Shown: in pieces, positions 32,209-39,500 of the stretch | Position numbering within the stretch: the first letter of the stretch is position 1 | Layout of the letters: each line of letters opens with the position of its first letter | Assembly: GCF_028682175.1 (NCBI RefSeq) | Contig: NZ_JANHKS010000047.1 | Coordinates: 1 to 42,075, forward strand | Length of the DNA: 42,075 bases | Direction: 5' to 3' | Source: Pseudomonas putida | GTDB lineage: Bacteria > Pseudomonadota > Gammaproteobacteria > Pseudomonadales > Pseudomonadaceae | The notes under the pieces: model-generated | Database searches by the model: none | Told to the model about the DNA's origin: nothing | What the model saw: only the letters and a program-made list of their open reading frames with translations | Translations under genes and position numbers: made by a program

Positions 32209-32644
32209 ACTTGAGCCGCAGACGCAGGCGCCGGTGATCGTCCGGCACCATTGCGTCAGCCGCGATGCACAGGCTGCGCACCCAGCGTCGCTCCAGCCAG
32301 TGCCCCGTCGCGGGGCGATACCTGAGCAATATAAGGAACGGCAACGCCACGCTGTCCGGGCGCAGTTGCACCGGCCGCCAGCCATGACGGCGGCTCCACA
32401 GCTGCCAACCGCTGGTATCCCGACGCAATGCAGTCTGCGCGTCTGGGGCGTCGAGCAGGATCGACCGGCGCAGGTAGCGAGCCCCGTGCAACAGGCACAG
32501 CGCTACGCCGAGGGCCTTGGCCCACGCCGGGACGGCTAGAAGGAAAGTCGACACAAGGGCCAGCGACAGGCAGCCCAGATATGCCGTCAGCAGGATTCTG
32601 GAACCCCGCCAGCGGCATTCGAACCGGTCATTTCGGCTGGACAC
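32177..32644 (-). CDS. YgfX-like (CptA) small membrane protein
   Basis: A 155-residue protein with two adjacent N-terminal membrane helices (~17-36 and ~38-55) and a basic cytoplasmic tail ('SLCIAADAMVPDDHRRLRLRLKF'). It fits the YgfX family, which is encoded next to SdhE (YgfY). The E. coli pair was once proposed as a toxin-antitoxin system, but SdhE is now known as a flavinylation factor and YgfX's role is unclear. It starts at GTG 32644, inside the sdhE 3' end (17-bp overlap). Its TAG stop lies 32 bp inside the converging nadB gene. Confidence 0.75.
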   Translation of the reverse strand: MSSRNDRFECRWRGSRILLTAYLGCLSLALVSTFLLAVPAWAKALGVALCLLHGARYLRRSILLDAPDAQTALRRDTSGWQLWSRRHGWRPVQLRPDSVALPFLILLRYRPATGHWLERRWVRSLCIAADAMVPDDHRRLRLRLKFSRRRWAVPE

Positions 32645-32882
32645 GGTCCAGAATCATGCGAACCATGCGCTGCAATTCCGGATCCTGCGACTCGCCGCGC
32701 TGCATGAACCAGACGAACATGTCCTGGTCTTCGCAGGTCAGCAGGCGCACATAGAGTGCACGGTCCACGTCATTGAGCGATGGATAGACTTCTCTGACAA
32801 ACGGCACCAGCAGGACATCCAGCTCGAGCATGCCGCGGCGGCTGTGCCAAAAGAGACGGTTGAGTTCAACATCTTCGACCAT
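32628..32882 (-). CDS. sdhE: FAD assembly factor SdhE
   Basis: An 84-residue helical protein that promotes covalent FAD attachment to succinate dehydrogenase SdhA. It carries the family motif R-G-x-x-E (R16-G17-M-L-E20, in 'HSRRGMLELD') and 'LTCEDQDMFVWFMQR'. The ATG at 32882 gives the usual length. It is transcribed toward ygfX, overlapping it by 17 bp, and diverges from ygfZ. Its proximity to nadB, another flavoenzyme, is conserved in pseudomonads. Confidence 0.93.
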   Translation of the reverse strand: MVEDVELNRLFWHSRRGMLELDVLLVPFVREVYPSLNDVDRALYVRLLTCEDQDMFVWFMQRGESQDPELQRMVRMILDRVQPK

Positions 32883-33016
32883 GGGGCGCTCCTCGAATTT
32901 GACGGCGAGTATACAGGGGCGAATCCGGTTGGCGTACCCGCGATTAGTCGCAATGGATTGCATAAACGAAGCACGGCACTATGATGGTGCCCCAGACTTC
33001 TTCCCTGCGATGACCC

Positions 33017-33958
33017 ATGGCCGATTCAGCTTTCTTCTGCCCGCTGTCCCACGAAGGTGTGCTTGCCGTTCGCGGCGTGGACGCCAGCAAGTTTCTTCAA
33101 GGCCAACTGACCTGCAACATGGATTACCTGAGCGATGCCAAGGCCACGCTCGGTGCCCGCTGCACGCAAAAAGGCCGCATGCAATCCAGTTTCCGCATTC
33201 TGCTGGAAGGTGATGGCGTGGTGATGGCCATGGCCGGCGAGCTGATCGAAGCCCAACTGGCGGACCTGAAAAAATACGCTGTCTTCTCCAAGTCCAAGCT
33301 GACCGACGAAAGTCCGGCCTGGGTGCGATTCGGCGTGAACGACGGTCAGGCCGCACTGGCCAGCCTGGGCCTCGAGCTGGCGGATGAGACCGATTCGGTC
33401 GCCCGCGCCAATGATCTGGTCGCCATTCGCGTCTCCCCTGCCCGCGCAGAACTCTGGGTTCGTGCCGAGGCAGCAGCCGATGTGCGCAATCGTTTGGCCG
33501 CGCAGTTGCCGGAAGGCTCGCTGAACGACTGGCTGCTGGGCCAGATCCGCGCCGGTATCGGTCAGGTGTTCGGCCAGACCCGTGAAGAATTCATCCCGCA
33601 GATGATCAACCTGCAGGCCGTTGGTGGCGTCAGCTTCAAGAAAGGCTGCTACACCGGTCAGGAAATCGTCGCGCGCATGCAGTACCTGGGCAAGCTCAAG
33701 CGTCGCCTGTATCGCTTGACTCTGGAGGGCACCGACCTTCCTGAACCTGGCACCGAGCTGTTCTCTCCCGTTCACACAAGTTCTGCTGGCAACGTGGTGA
33801 TTGCAGCGCGCAGCGGCAACGCTGTAGAACTGCTGGCGGTGTTGCAGGCCGACGCCGTGGAGAACGGTCAGATTCATCTGGGCGCACCTGAAGGCCAGCC
33901 GCTGCAACTGGCAGAGCTGCCCTACACTCTGGATGCCAAGCTTGAAACCCAGCGTTGA
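33017..33958 (+). CDS. ygfZ: Folate-binding Fe-S cluster assembly protein YgfZ
   Basis: A 313-residue folate-dependent protein related to GcvT that supports assembly or repair of iron-sulfur enzymes. The family motif K-G-C-Y-x-G-Q-E (209-216, Cys211) is complete, and 'LQGQLTCNM' and 'LINLQA'-type segments match the GcvT-like fold. The ATG at 33017 starts the conserved 'FFCPLSHEGVLAVRG' region. It is divergent from sdhE with a 134-bp gap, and both genes serve cofactor loading of respiratory enzymes. Confidence 0.93.
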   Translation: MADSAFFCPLSHEGVLAVRGVDASKFLQGQLTCNMDYLSDAKATLGARCTQKGRMQSSFRILLEGDGVVMAMAGELIEAQLADLKKYAVFSKSKLTDESPAWVRFGVNDGQAALASLGLELADETDSVARANDLVAIRVSPARAELWVRAEAAADVRNRLAAQLPEGSLNDWLLGQIRAGIGQVFGQTREEFIPQMINLQAVGGVSFKKGCYTGQEIVARMQYLGKLKRRLYRLTLEGTDLPEPGTELFSPVHTSSAGNVVIAARSGNAVELLAVLQADAVENGQIHLGAPEGQPLQLAELPYTLDAKLETQR

Positions 33959-34061
33959 ACCGCAGCGATAACAACCGTGTCAGACGTCAGCGCAGTGGTC
34001 TGCGCCCCTGCCATCGCACGGCACGCGGCGCTGGTCGTAATGCAATATCCAGAGATTCCGT

Positions 34062-34883
34062 ATGAGTAGCATGGCTGACAAGGTGCAGAGGGACCTGATC
34101 AAGGCGATCGACAAGGACGCCTTGTTTCTGCCTACGCTTCCTGAAGTGGCAATGAAAATCCGTCTGGCGGCCGAAGACTCGGAAATCACCATCGCCGACC
34201 TCTCCAAGGTGATCGGCAGCGACACTGCGCTGTCCGCCCGCCTGATCAAGGTGGTCAACAGCCCATTGCTGCGGCCTAACTTCGAGGTCAGCGACGTGCT
34301 GACTGCGGTGCGCCGGCTGGGCGTGAACTACAGCTGCAACCTGGCGATCGGGCTGGTGGTGGAGCAGATGTTCCACGCCAAGTCCGAGGTCATCGAAACC
34401 AAGATGCGCGACATCTGGAAGCTCAGCCTGCAGGTGGCCGGGGTCAGCAGCGCGCTGAGCCAGCGCCGTGGAATGCTCAAGGCCGACAAGGCGACGCTGG
34501 CGGGCCTGGTGCATCTGATTGGTGTGCTGCCTATCCTGACCTACGCCGAGGACAACTTCGAATTGCTGGCCGATCCGGTGAGCCTGAACCATGTGATCGA
34601 GCGCATTCACCCGATCATTGGTGAGCGTTTGTTGCGCTCGTGGGACTTCCCCGAAGCGCTGGCCATCGTTCCCCGGCAGTTTCAGAACTTCACCCGCGTT
34701 TCGACCCAGGCTGATTATGTGGATCTGGTGCAGGTAGCGTCCGTGCATGTGCACGAAGCAACGGGCAGGCCGTATCCGAATCTGGATGTGATGGCGATGC
34801 CGGCGGTCAACCAGTTGGGCCTGAACATGGCCGACGGGGCGCTGATCAACGAAATGAACGAGGCGATGACGCTGCTCTACTGA
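34062..34883 (+). CDS. HDOD domain protein
   Basis: A 273-residue protein consisting mostly of one HDOD domain (~15-215): 'LPTLPEVAMKIRLAAEDSE', 'LSKVIGSDTALSARLIKVVNS', 'VLTAVRRLGVN' and 'LLRSWDFPEAL'. HDOD domains are related to HD phosphohydrolases but lack the catalytic His-Asp pairs and act in signalling. There is no attached EAL, GGDEF or receiver domain. Function is unknown; roles in c-di-GMP or stress signalling are known for other HDOD proteins. It stands alone between ygfZ and the REPIN cluster. Confidence 0.85.
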   Translation: MSSMADKVQRDLIKAIDKDALFLPTLPEVAMKIRLAAEDSEITIADLSKVIGSDTALSARLIKVVNSPLLRPNFEVSDVLTAVRRLGVNYSCNLAIGLVVEQMFHAKSEVIETKMRDIWKLSLQVAGVSSALSQRRGMLKADKATLAGLVHLIGVLPILTYAEDNFELLADPVSLNHVIERIHPIIGERLLRSWDFPEALAIVPRQFQNFTRVSTQADYVDLVQVASVHVHEATGRPYPNLDVMAMPAVNQLGLNMADGALINEMNEAMTLLY

Positions 34884-34895
34884 GCCTGAGAGACC

Positions 34896-34924
34896 GCTCC
34901 CGCGGGCAAGCCCGGCTGCTACGG
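34896..34924. repeat. Single REP at the head of the cluster
   Basis: CGCTCCCGCGGGCAAGCCCG followed by GCTGCTACGG is a diverged family-A head. It directly abuts the first unit of the tandem duplication and may be its founding junction. Confidence 0.7.
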
Positions 34925-35354
34925 GGTTTGTTGAGATGCTGCGACATTCGTCTGACCTCGACCTGTGGAGCGGGCTCGCCCGCGAAGGCGGCGGATCAGG
35001 CACCATCGAAGCTTCTGGCCGGACGCTTTCGCGGGCAAGCCAGGTTCCACGGGTGTCGATGCACCGCTCCCCCCGTAGCAGCACGGCTTGCCGGCGGGGC
35101 GATGCCGAGGCCGCCGACGCCGGCAAGCCGGACTGCTACGGGGTTTGTTGAGATGCTGCGACCTTCGTCTGGCCCCGATCTGTGGGAGCGGGCTCGCCCG
35201 CGAAGGCGGCGGATCAGGCACCATCGAAGCACTGGCCGGACGCCTTCGCGGGCAAGCCAGGTCCCACGGCTGTCGATGCACCACTCCCCGTAGCAGCACG
35301 GCTTGCCGGCGGGGCGATGCCGAGGCCGCCGACGCCGGCAAGCCGGACTGCTAC
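34921..35354. repeat. Two tandem 217-bp units, each holding two REPINs
   Basis: Unit 1 (34921-35137) and unit 2 (35138-35354) are near-identical direct copies, both starting ACGGGGTTTGTTGAGATGCT. Each contains a family-D REPIN (34965-35050, 35182-35267; heads GAGCGGGCTCGCCCGCGAAGG and its inverse) and a family-A REPIN (35075-35139, 35290-35354). Copies differ by single-base changes and 1-nt indels. No gene is present. It fills the gap between the HDOD gene and tctE. Confidence 0.9.
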
Positions 35355-35401
35355 GTCGGGACGCGGTGTTCGTTCCGACAAGTCCTGACACACCTTGACC
35401 C

Positions 35402-35466
35402 GTAGCAGTCCGGCTTGCCGGCGTCAGCGATCTTCAAGATGTCCCGCCGGCAAGCCGTGCTGCTAC
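35402..35466. repeat. REPIN overlapping the tctE stop codon
   Basis: GTAGCAGTCCGGCTTGCCGG is inverted to CCGGCAAGCCGTGCTGCTAC. The outermost GTAG of the right head, read leftward, contains the TAG stop of tctE (35465-35463). Confidence 0.9.
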
Positions 35467-36875
35467 GAGGCGGTTTCGGGGGCCGGGAAGGTCACGCGGA
35501 CTTTCAGGCCCCGCTCTGCGCCGTCGTGCAAGGTGATTTTTGCCAGGTGCGCGCGGCAGATTTCTCCGACGATGGCCAATCCCAACCCTGCCCCATTGCC
35601 CTGCTGCTGACGGCGATAGAACCGTTCAAACACCCGGTCACGCTCGTGCATCGGGATGCCCGGGCCGTCGTCTTCGACTTCCAGCACGCAAGGCGCATGC
35701 ACCCGCAACACCACGTTGCCGCCCTTGGGCGTGTGGGCCAGGGCGTTGTCCACCAGGTTGCTGAGCAATTCGTTAAGCAAGGTGGGTTCACCGCGCATCC
35801 ACACCGGCTGGTCGGCTTCAAGCGCCAGCGACACGCCACGGGCATGGGCCAACGGCGCCATGGCCATGCCCAACTCCCGCGCCAACTGGCTGAGATCGAG
35901 CAATTCGGCGCCGCCTTCGGCAATCGCCCTCGCGCCGTTTTCAATACGCGCCAGAGACAGCAACTGGTTGGCCAGATGGGTCAATTTGTCAGTACCCGTT
36001 GCGGCACTTTCAAGGGTGCTGCGCCACGCGGCCGGTTCCTGATCGCGCAGCCCCAGTTCCACCCGCGCCTTGAGGGCCGCCAGCGGAGTGCGTAGTTCAT
36101 GGGACGCATCGGCGATGAACTGCGCCTGCCGCTCGAACTGCATGCGCAGGCGCTCGGTGAAGTGGTTGAGCGAACTCACCAGCGGACGCAGTTCATGCTG
36201 CACTTCCACCAACGGCAGCGAGCGCAGGTCATCGGGCTCGCGCTCCTCCACTGCCGCACTGAGGCGATCCAGCGGGCGCAGCGCCGCGCTGACCGTGAAC
36301 CACACCAACAGCAACGCGCCGCCACCCAGCATCCCCAGCCGCAGCAGGGTATCGGCCATCAGCGCCCGGGCCATGCTCACCCGTTGCTCTTCGGTCTCGG
36401 CCACGCGAATCTCGGCCATGCCGTTCATGTTCGGCTCGCTCACCGGCTTGAGCAGGCTGACCACCCGCACGTCCTGCCCCAGGTAGCGGCCACTGTAGAA
36501 CTTGGCCAGCGCGGGGTAATCGTCAGTGCGCGGAGTGCCGGATGGCGGCGCGGGAAGATTTTCGTAACCGGAAATCAGCTTCTGGTCGATGTCGTTGACC
36601 TGGTAGTAGATCCGCCCGGCGCTGTCGTAAGCAAAGGTGTCCAGAGCCACATAGGGCACGTCGGCGCTCAGGGTGCCGTCGCGCTCGGACAGGCCTGCGG
36701 CAATCGTGCGCGCCGAGGCCAGCAGCGTGCGGTCATAGGCCGTATCGGCCGCTTCCCGGCCATTCCAGTAGGCGCTCATGCCACTGGCGATCATCAACAC
36801 CACCAACAACAAGCCCAGATTCCACAGCAGGCGCCAGCGCAGGCTGTTTTCGGCTGCGCGGAACGGGTTAAACAT
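35463..36875 (-). CDS. tctE: Tricarboxylate sensor histidine kinase TctE
   Basis: A 470-residue inner-membrane sensor kinase. TM1 ~18-36; periplasmic sensor ~37-177 ('RTIAAGLSERDGTLSADVPYVALDTF'); TM2 ~178-198; HAMP ~199-250; dimerisation domain with phospho-acceptor His259 (ADASHELRTPLAALK); and ATPase domain with N, G1 ('EVEDDGPGIP') and G2 ('GAGLGLAIV') boxes. It responds to citrate or other tricarboxylates in known systems. The ATG at 36875 overlaps the tctD stop by 8 bp. Its TAG stop is provided by the adjacent REPIN. Confidence 0.93.
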   Translation of the reverse strand: MFNPFRAAENSLRWRLLWNLGLLLVVLMIASGMSAYWNGREAADTAYDRTLLASARTIAAGLSERDGTLSADVPYVALDTFAYDSAGRIYYQVNDIDQKLISGYENLPAPPSGTPRTDDYPALAKFYSGRYLGQDVRVVSLLKPVSEPNMNGMAEIRVAETEEQRVSMARALMADTLLRLGMLGGGALLLVWFTVSAALRPLDRLSAAVEEREPDDLRSLPLVEVQHELRPLVSSLNHFTERLRMQFERQAQFIADASHELRTPLAALKARVELGLRDQEPAAWRSTLESAATGTDKLTHLANQLLSLARIENGARAIAEGGAELLDLSQLARELGMAMAPLAHARGVSLALEADQPVWMRGEPTLLNELLSNLVDNALAHTPKGGNVVLRVHAPCVLEVEDDGPGIPMHERDRVFERFYRRQQQGNGAGLGLAIVGEICRAHLAKITLHDGAERGLKVRVTFPAPETAS

Positions 36876-37539
36876 CCCGGCTTTCCAAGAGGTAACCCAA
36901 ACCACGGAAAGTGACGATGGCGATCGGATGCCCGTCGAGCTTCTTGCGCAGGCGGTGGACATAGATCTCGATGGCGTCGGCGCTGGCTTCCTCATCCAGG
37001 CCGAACACCTGCGAGGCCAGTTGCTCCTTGCTCATCACCCGGCCGGGGCGGGCGATCAGCGCTTCAAGCACCGACTGCTCGCGGGACGTCAGGGTCAGCG
37101 TGTCATCGCCCAAGGTGAAGCGGCGGGTGTCCAGGTCATAGACCAGCGCCCCGCAGCGCTGCTGGCGCTCGCCCCCCAGCACGCTGCGCCGCAGCAGGGC
37201 CTTGACCCGCGCCTCCAGCTCGGACAGCTCGAACGGCTTGGCCAGATAATCGTCGGCGCCCAGGTTGAGGCCGTGGACCCGGTCCTTGACGTCGCTGCGG
37301 GCAGTGAGCATCAGCACCGGGGTGTTCTTGCCCCGGGAACGCAAACGCGCCAGCACCTCGAAACCGTCCATGCGCGGCAGGCCGACATCAAGAATCGCGA
37401 CCGCGTATTCTTCGCTGCTCAAAGCCAGGTCAGCGGCAACGCCATCATGCAGCACGTCCACGGTCAGGCCGCTGCCCTTGAGCGCCAGCGCGACACTTTC
37501 GGCCAGTTGCAGATGATCTTCGACGAGCAGGACACGCAT
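36868..37539 (-). CDS. tctD: Tricarboxylate response regulator TctD (OmpR family)
   Basis: A 223-residue response regulator. The receiver domain (~1-115) has acidic pocket E7-D8, phospho-acceptor Asp51 (ILDVGLPRMDG) and Lys101 (AKPF). The OmpR-type winged helix (~125-220) has 'LTSREQSVLEALIARPGRV' and 'VHRLRKKLDG'. TctD activates tricarboxylate transporter genes. The ATG at 37539 has GGGAG upstream and begins the conserved 'MRVLLVEDH'. It diverges from tctC; four 11-bp-spaced repeats in the shared region are its likely binding site. Confidence 0.94.
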   Translation of the reverse strand: MRVLLVEDHLQLAESVALALKGSGLTVDVLHDGVAADLALSSEEYAVAILDVGLPRMDGFEVLARLRSRGKNTPVLMLTARSDVKDRVHGLNLGADDYLAKPFELSELEARVKALLRRSVLGGERQQRCGALVYDLDTRRFTLGDDTLTLTSREQSVLEALIARPGRVMSKEQLASQVFGLDEEASADAIEIYVHRLRKKLDGHPIAIVTFRGLGYLLESRDV

Positions 37540-37649
37540 CGGTTTCTCCCGATTGAGGCGTTTGGTGGGGGCGGAGTTTACAGACGCGCCGCCGTCTGTG
37601 AAGGGCTGAAACATTTAAAGAATAGACAGAACCGACGGCTGTGCGGCTG

Positions 37650-37693
37650 ACGAAAGGTTCATGAAAGGTAGTTGAAAGGTTGATGAAAGCTTC
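37650..37693. promoter_or_regulatory. Four 11-bp direct repeats, candidate TctD operator
   Basis: ACGAAAGGTTC (37650), ATGAAAGGTAG (37661), TTGAAAGGTTG (37672) and ATGAAAGCTTC (37683) follow one another without gaps, each 11 bp, consensus WTGAAAGGTTS. OmpR/PhoB-type regulators bind tandem 11-bp half-sites on one face of the helix. The position between tctD and tctC makes TctD the natural candidate. Confidence 0.75.
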
Positions 37694-37789
37694 ACTGATT
37701 AGGATCCGGTCACGACTCGTTACGATTGCGCCATTCACGGCCTGCGTAACGCCCCAGGGTCGTGACGAAAAACGCCTCGATGCGTTTTC

Positions 37790-37804
37790 AACAATAAAAA
37801 CAAT
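37790..37804 (+). promoter_or_regulatory. A-rich Crc/Hfq-type motif before the leader ORF
   Basis: AACAATAAAAACAAT is five consecutive AAN triplets, the pattern bound by Hfq-Crc. It is followed by GGAG (37808-37811) and a GTG/ATG start. It would subject this region to catabolite repression. Confidence 0.5.
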
Positions 37805-37820
37805 ATCGGAGTCATCGGTG

Positions 37821-37940
37821 ATGCCATCACTGCAATCACAGGCCCTTGTGCCGTCTGAATCCCGTCCTGTTTTGAGTTCGCTTCGCCGCTTGCGCGCGCG
37901 ATGTGTCGTCACGTCTGCATTCCCGTCCGTATCTGCCTGA
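37821..37940 (+). CDS. Candidate 39-codon leader ORF or gene remnant upstream of tctC
   Basis: ATG 37821 (or GTG 37818) follows GGAG at 6-9 nt and an A-rich Crc-type motif, so it has a complete ribosome-binding context. The frame encodes 39 residues ('MPSLQSQALVPSESRPVL', then an Arg-rich stretch and 'TSAFPSVSA') and stops 42 bp before tctC. I do not recognise it. It may be a regulatory leader peptide, or the start of a deleted porin gene (opdH lies here in P. aeruginosa). It may also be chance. Confidence 0.35.
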   Translation: MPSLQSQALVPSESRPVLSSLRRLRARCVVTSAFPSVSA

Positions 37941-37953
37941 CCGTACGCCCTTT

Positions 37954-37965
37954 AAAAACAACAAC
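37954..37965 (+). promoter_or_regulatory. A-rich Crc/Hfq-type motif at the tctC ribosome-binding site
   Basis: AAAAACAACAAC fits AANAANAA and lies 6 nt before the tctC Shine-Dalgarno CGGAG (37971-37975). This is the typical place for Hfq-Crc translational repression of transporter genes in Pseudomonas. Confidence 0.6.
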
Positions 37966-37982
37966 TCCGTCGGAGACTGACC

Positions 37983-38963
37983 ATGAACCTATCGTTGCGC
38001 CGTATCAGCGTCGCTGCCAGTTGCATGCTGGTGGCCACTCAATTGTGGGCCGCAGAACCCAACCGTCCTGAATGCATCGCCCCGGCCTCCCCCGGCGGCG
38101 GCTTCGACCTGACCTGCAAGCTGGCGCAGAGCGCGCTGGTCAACGAGAAGCTGTTGAGCAAGCCGATGCGCGTTACCTACATGCCAGGCGGCGTGGGCGC
38201 GGTGGCGTACAACGCGGTGGTCGCTCAGCGTCCGGCCGATGCAGGCACCCTGGTGGCGTGGTCCAGCGGCTCGCTGCTGAACCTGGCGCAAGGCAAGTTC
38301 GGTCGCTTCGATGAAAACGCGGTGCGCTGGCTGGCAGCCGTCGGCACCAGCTACGGCGCCATCGCTGTGAAAGCAGATTCGCCTTACAAGAGCCTCGACG
38401 ATCTGGTCAAGGCGCTCAAAGCCGACCCGAGCAAAGTGGTGATCGGTTCCGGCGGCACCGTCGGCAGCCAGGACTGGATGCAGACCGCGCTGATCGCCAA
38501 GGCCGCCAGTATCAACCCGCGCGACCTGCGATACGTGGCCCTGGAAGGCGGTGGTGAAATCGCCACGGCCCTGCTCGGCGGCCACATCCAGGTAGGTTCC
38601 ACCGACATTTCCGACTCCATGCCGCACATCCTCAGCGGCGACATGCGCCTGCTGGCGGTGTTCTCCGAGGAGCGCCTGGACGAGCCGGAAATGAAGAACA
38701 TCCCGACCGCCAAAGAGCAAGGCTACGACATCGTCTGGCCGGTGGTGCGTGGCTTCTACCTGGGACCAAAAGTGACCGACGAGGAATACAACTGGTGGAA
38801 AGCCTCGTTCGACAAACTGCTGGCCTCCGAGGATTTCGCCAAGCTGCGTGACCAGCGCGAGCTGTTCCCCTTCGCCATGACCGGCCCTGAGCTGGACACC
38901 TACGTGAAGAAGCAGGTCGCGGACTACAAGATGCTGGCCAAGGAATTCGGCCTGATTCAGTGA
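37983..38963 (+). CDS. tctC: Tricarboxylate-binding periplasmic protein TctC
   Basis: A 326-residue periplasmic solute receptor of the TTT (Bug/TctC) family; the signal peptide ends at ~23 (TQLWAA-EPN). The family's 'IAPASPGGGFDLTCK' and 'YMPGGVGAVAYNAVV' loops and 'VIGSGGTVGSQDWM' bind the carboxylate ligand. It delivers citrate-like substrates to TctAB. The Shine-Dalgarno CGGAG is well placed. It is first in tctCBA and is followed by a hairpin that may raise its expression relative to tctBA. Confidence 0.93.
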   Translation: MNLSLRRISVAASCMLVATQLWAAEPNRPECIAPASPGGGFDLTCKLAQSALVNEKLLSKPMRVTYMPGGVGAVAYNAVVAQRPADAGTLVAWSSGSLLNLAQGKFGRFDENAVRWLAAVGTSYGAIAVKADSPYKSLDDLVKALKADPSKVVIGSGGTVGSQDWMQTALIAKAASINPRDLRYVALEGGGEIATALLGGHIQVGSTDISDSMPHILSGDMRLLAVFSEERLDEPEMKNIPTAKEQGYDIVWPVVRGFYLGPKVTDEEYNWWKASFDKLLASEDFAKLRDQRELFPFAMTGPELDTYVKKQVADYKMLAKEFGLIQ

Positions 38964-39002
38964 TTGAACCCTCTTAACCGGTTCTCGATTGATCGACTAG
39001 GT

Positions 39003-39027
39003 GCAGCGCCTCTGAAACAGGCGCTGC
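39003..39027 (+). other. Hairpin in the tctC-tctB gap
   Basis: GCAGCGCCT and AGGCGCTGC form a perfect 9-bp stem with a 7-nt loop and no U-tract. It ends just before the tctB Shine-Dalgarno AGGAG (39030-39034). It probably protects the tctC mRNA end so that binding protein exceeds membrane subunits. Confidence 0.6.
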
Positions 39028-39040
39028 CCAGGAGCTTCCT

Positions 39041-39499
39041 ATGGTCTTGCAACGACTGTTCGCCTTCGTGCTGCTGCTGGCCTGTATCGGCCTGGCACTG
39101 ATGGCCTGGCCTTATCAGGCCCCGTTTTCCTACGAACCTGTTGGCCCCCGCGCGTTTCCGCTGCTGATGCTGGGGCTTATGGGCATTTCGCTGTTGTACA
39201 TGGTGTTTCGTCCGGCACCGATCAAGCACTCCGAAGACGAGCCGCCGCTGGATCGTGAAACCCTGATCAAGATCGCCGCCTGCACCGCCCTGCTGCTGAT
39301 CTTCGCGGGTTGCTTCGAACCTCTGGGCTTCGTGCTCAGCAGCATCCTGATCGGCATTCCGATGGCCCGCCTGTACGGCGGCCGCTGGCTACCGAGCATC
39401 GTCATCACCACCTTGATGAGCATCCTTTTGTACGTGCTCTTCGACAAAGTGATGGATGTGCCTCTGCCCCTGGGCCTGCTCGACGTTCTGGAGAACTGA
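39041..39499 (+). CDS. tctB: Tricarboxylate transporter small membrane subunit TctB
   Basis: A 152-residue protein with four predicted membrane helices (~4-24, ~40-55, ~82-100, ~118-140) and the TctB 'GPRAFPLLMLGLMGI' segment. It is the poorly conserved small subunit of the TTT transporter. AGGAG lies 6 nt before the ATG. The tctA start follows the stop after one base. Confidence 0.92.
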   Translation: MVLQRLFAFVLLLACIGLALMAWPYQAPFSYEPVGPRAFPLLMLGLMGISLLYMVFRPAPIKHSEDEPPLDRETLIKIAACTALLLIFAGCFEPLGFVLSSILIGIPMARLYGGRWLPSIVITTLMSILLYVLFDKVMDVPLPLGLLDVLEN

Positions 39500-39500
39500 T

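Noticed and set aside
32177..32882. ygfX-sdhE as a toxin-antitoxin system (CptA/CptB)
   Set aside because: The older toxin-antitoxin label for this pair is not supported by current understanding. SdhE has the RGxxE flavinylation motif and sits with cofactor genes.
34921..35466. Repeat cluster as a CRISPR array
   Set aside because: The units are inverted REP pairs and a two-copy 217-bp tandem duplication, not short direct repeats with unique spacers. No cas genes are present.
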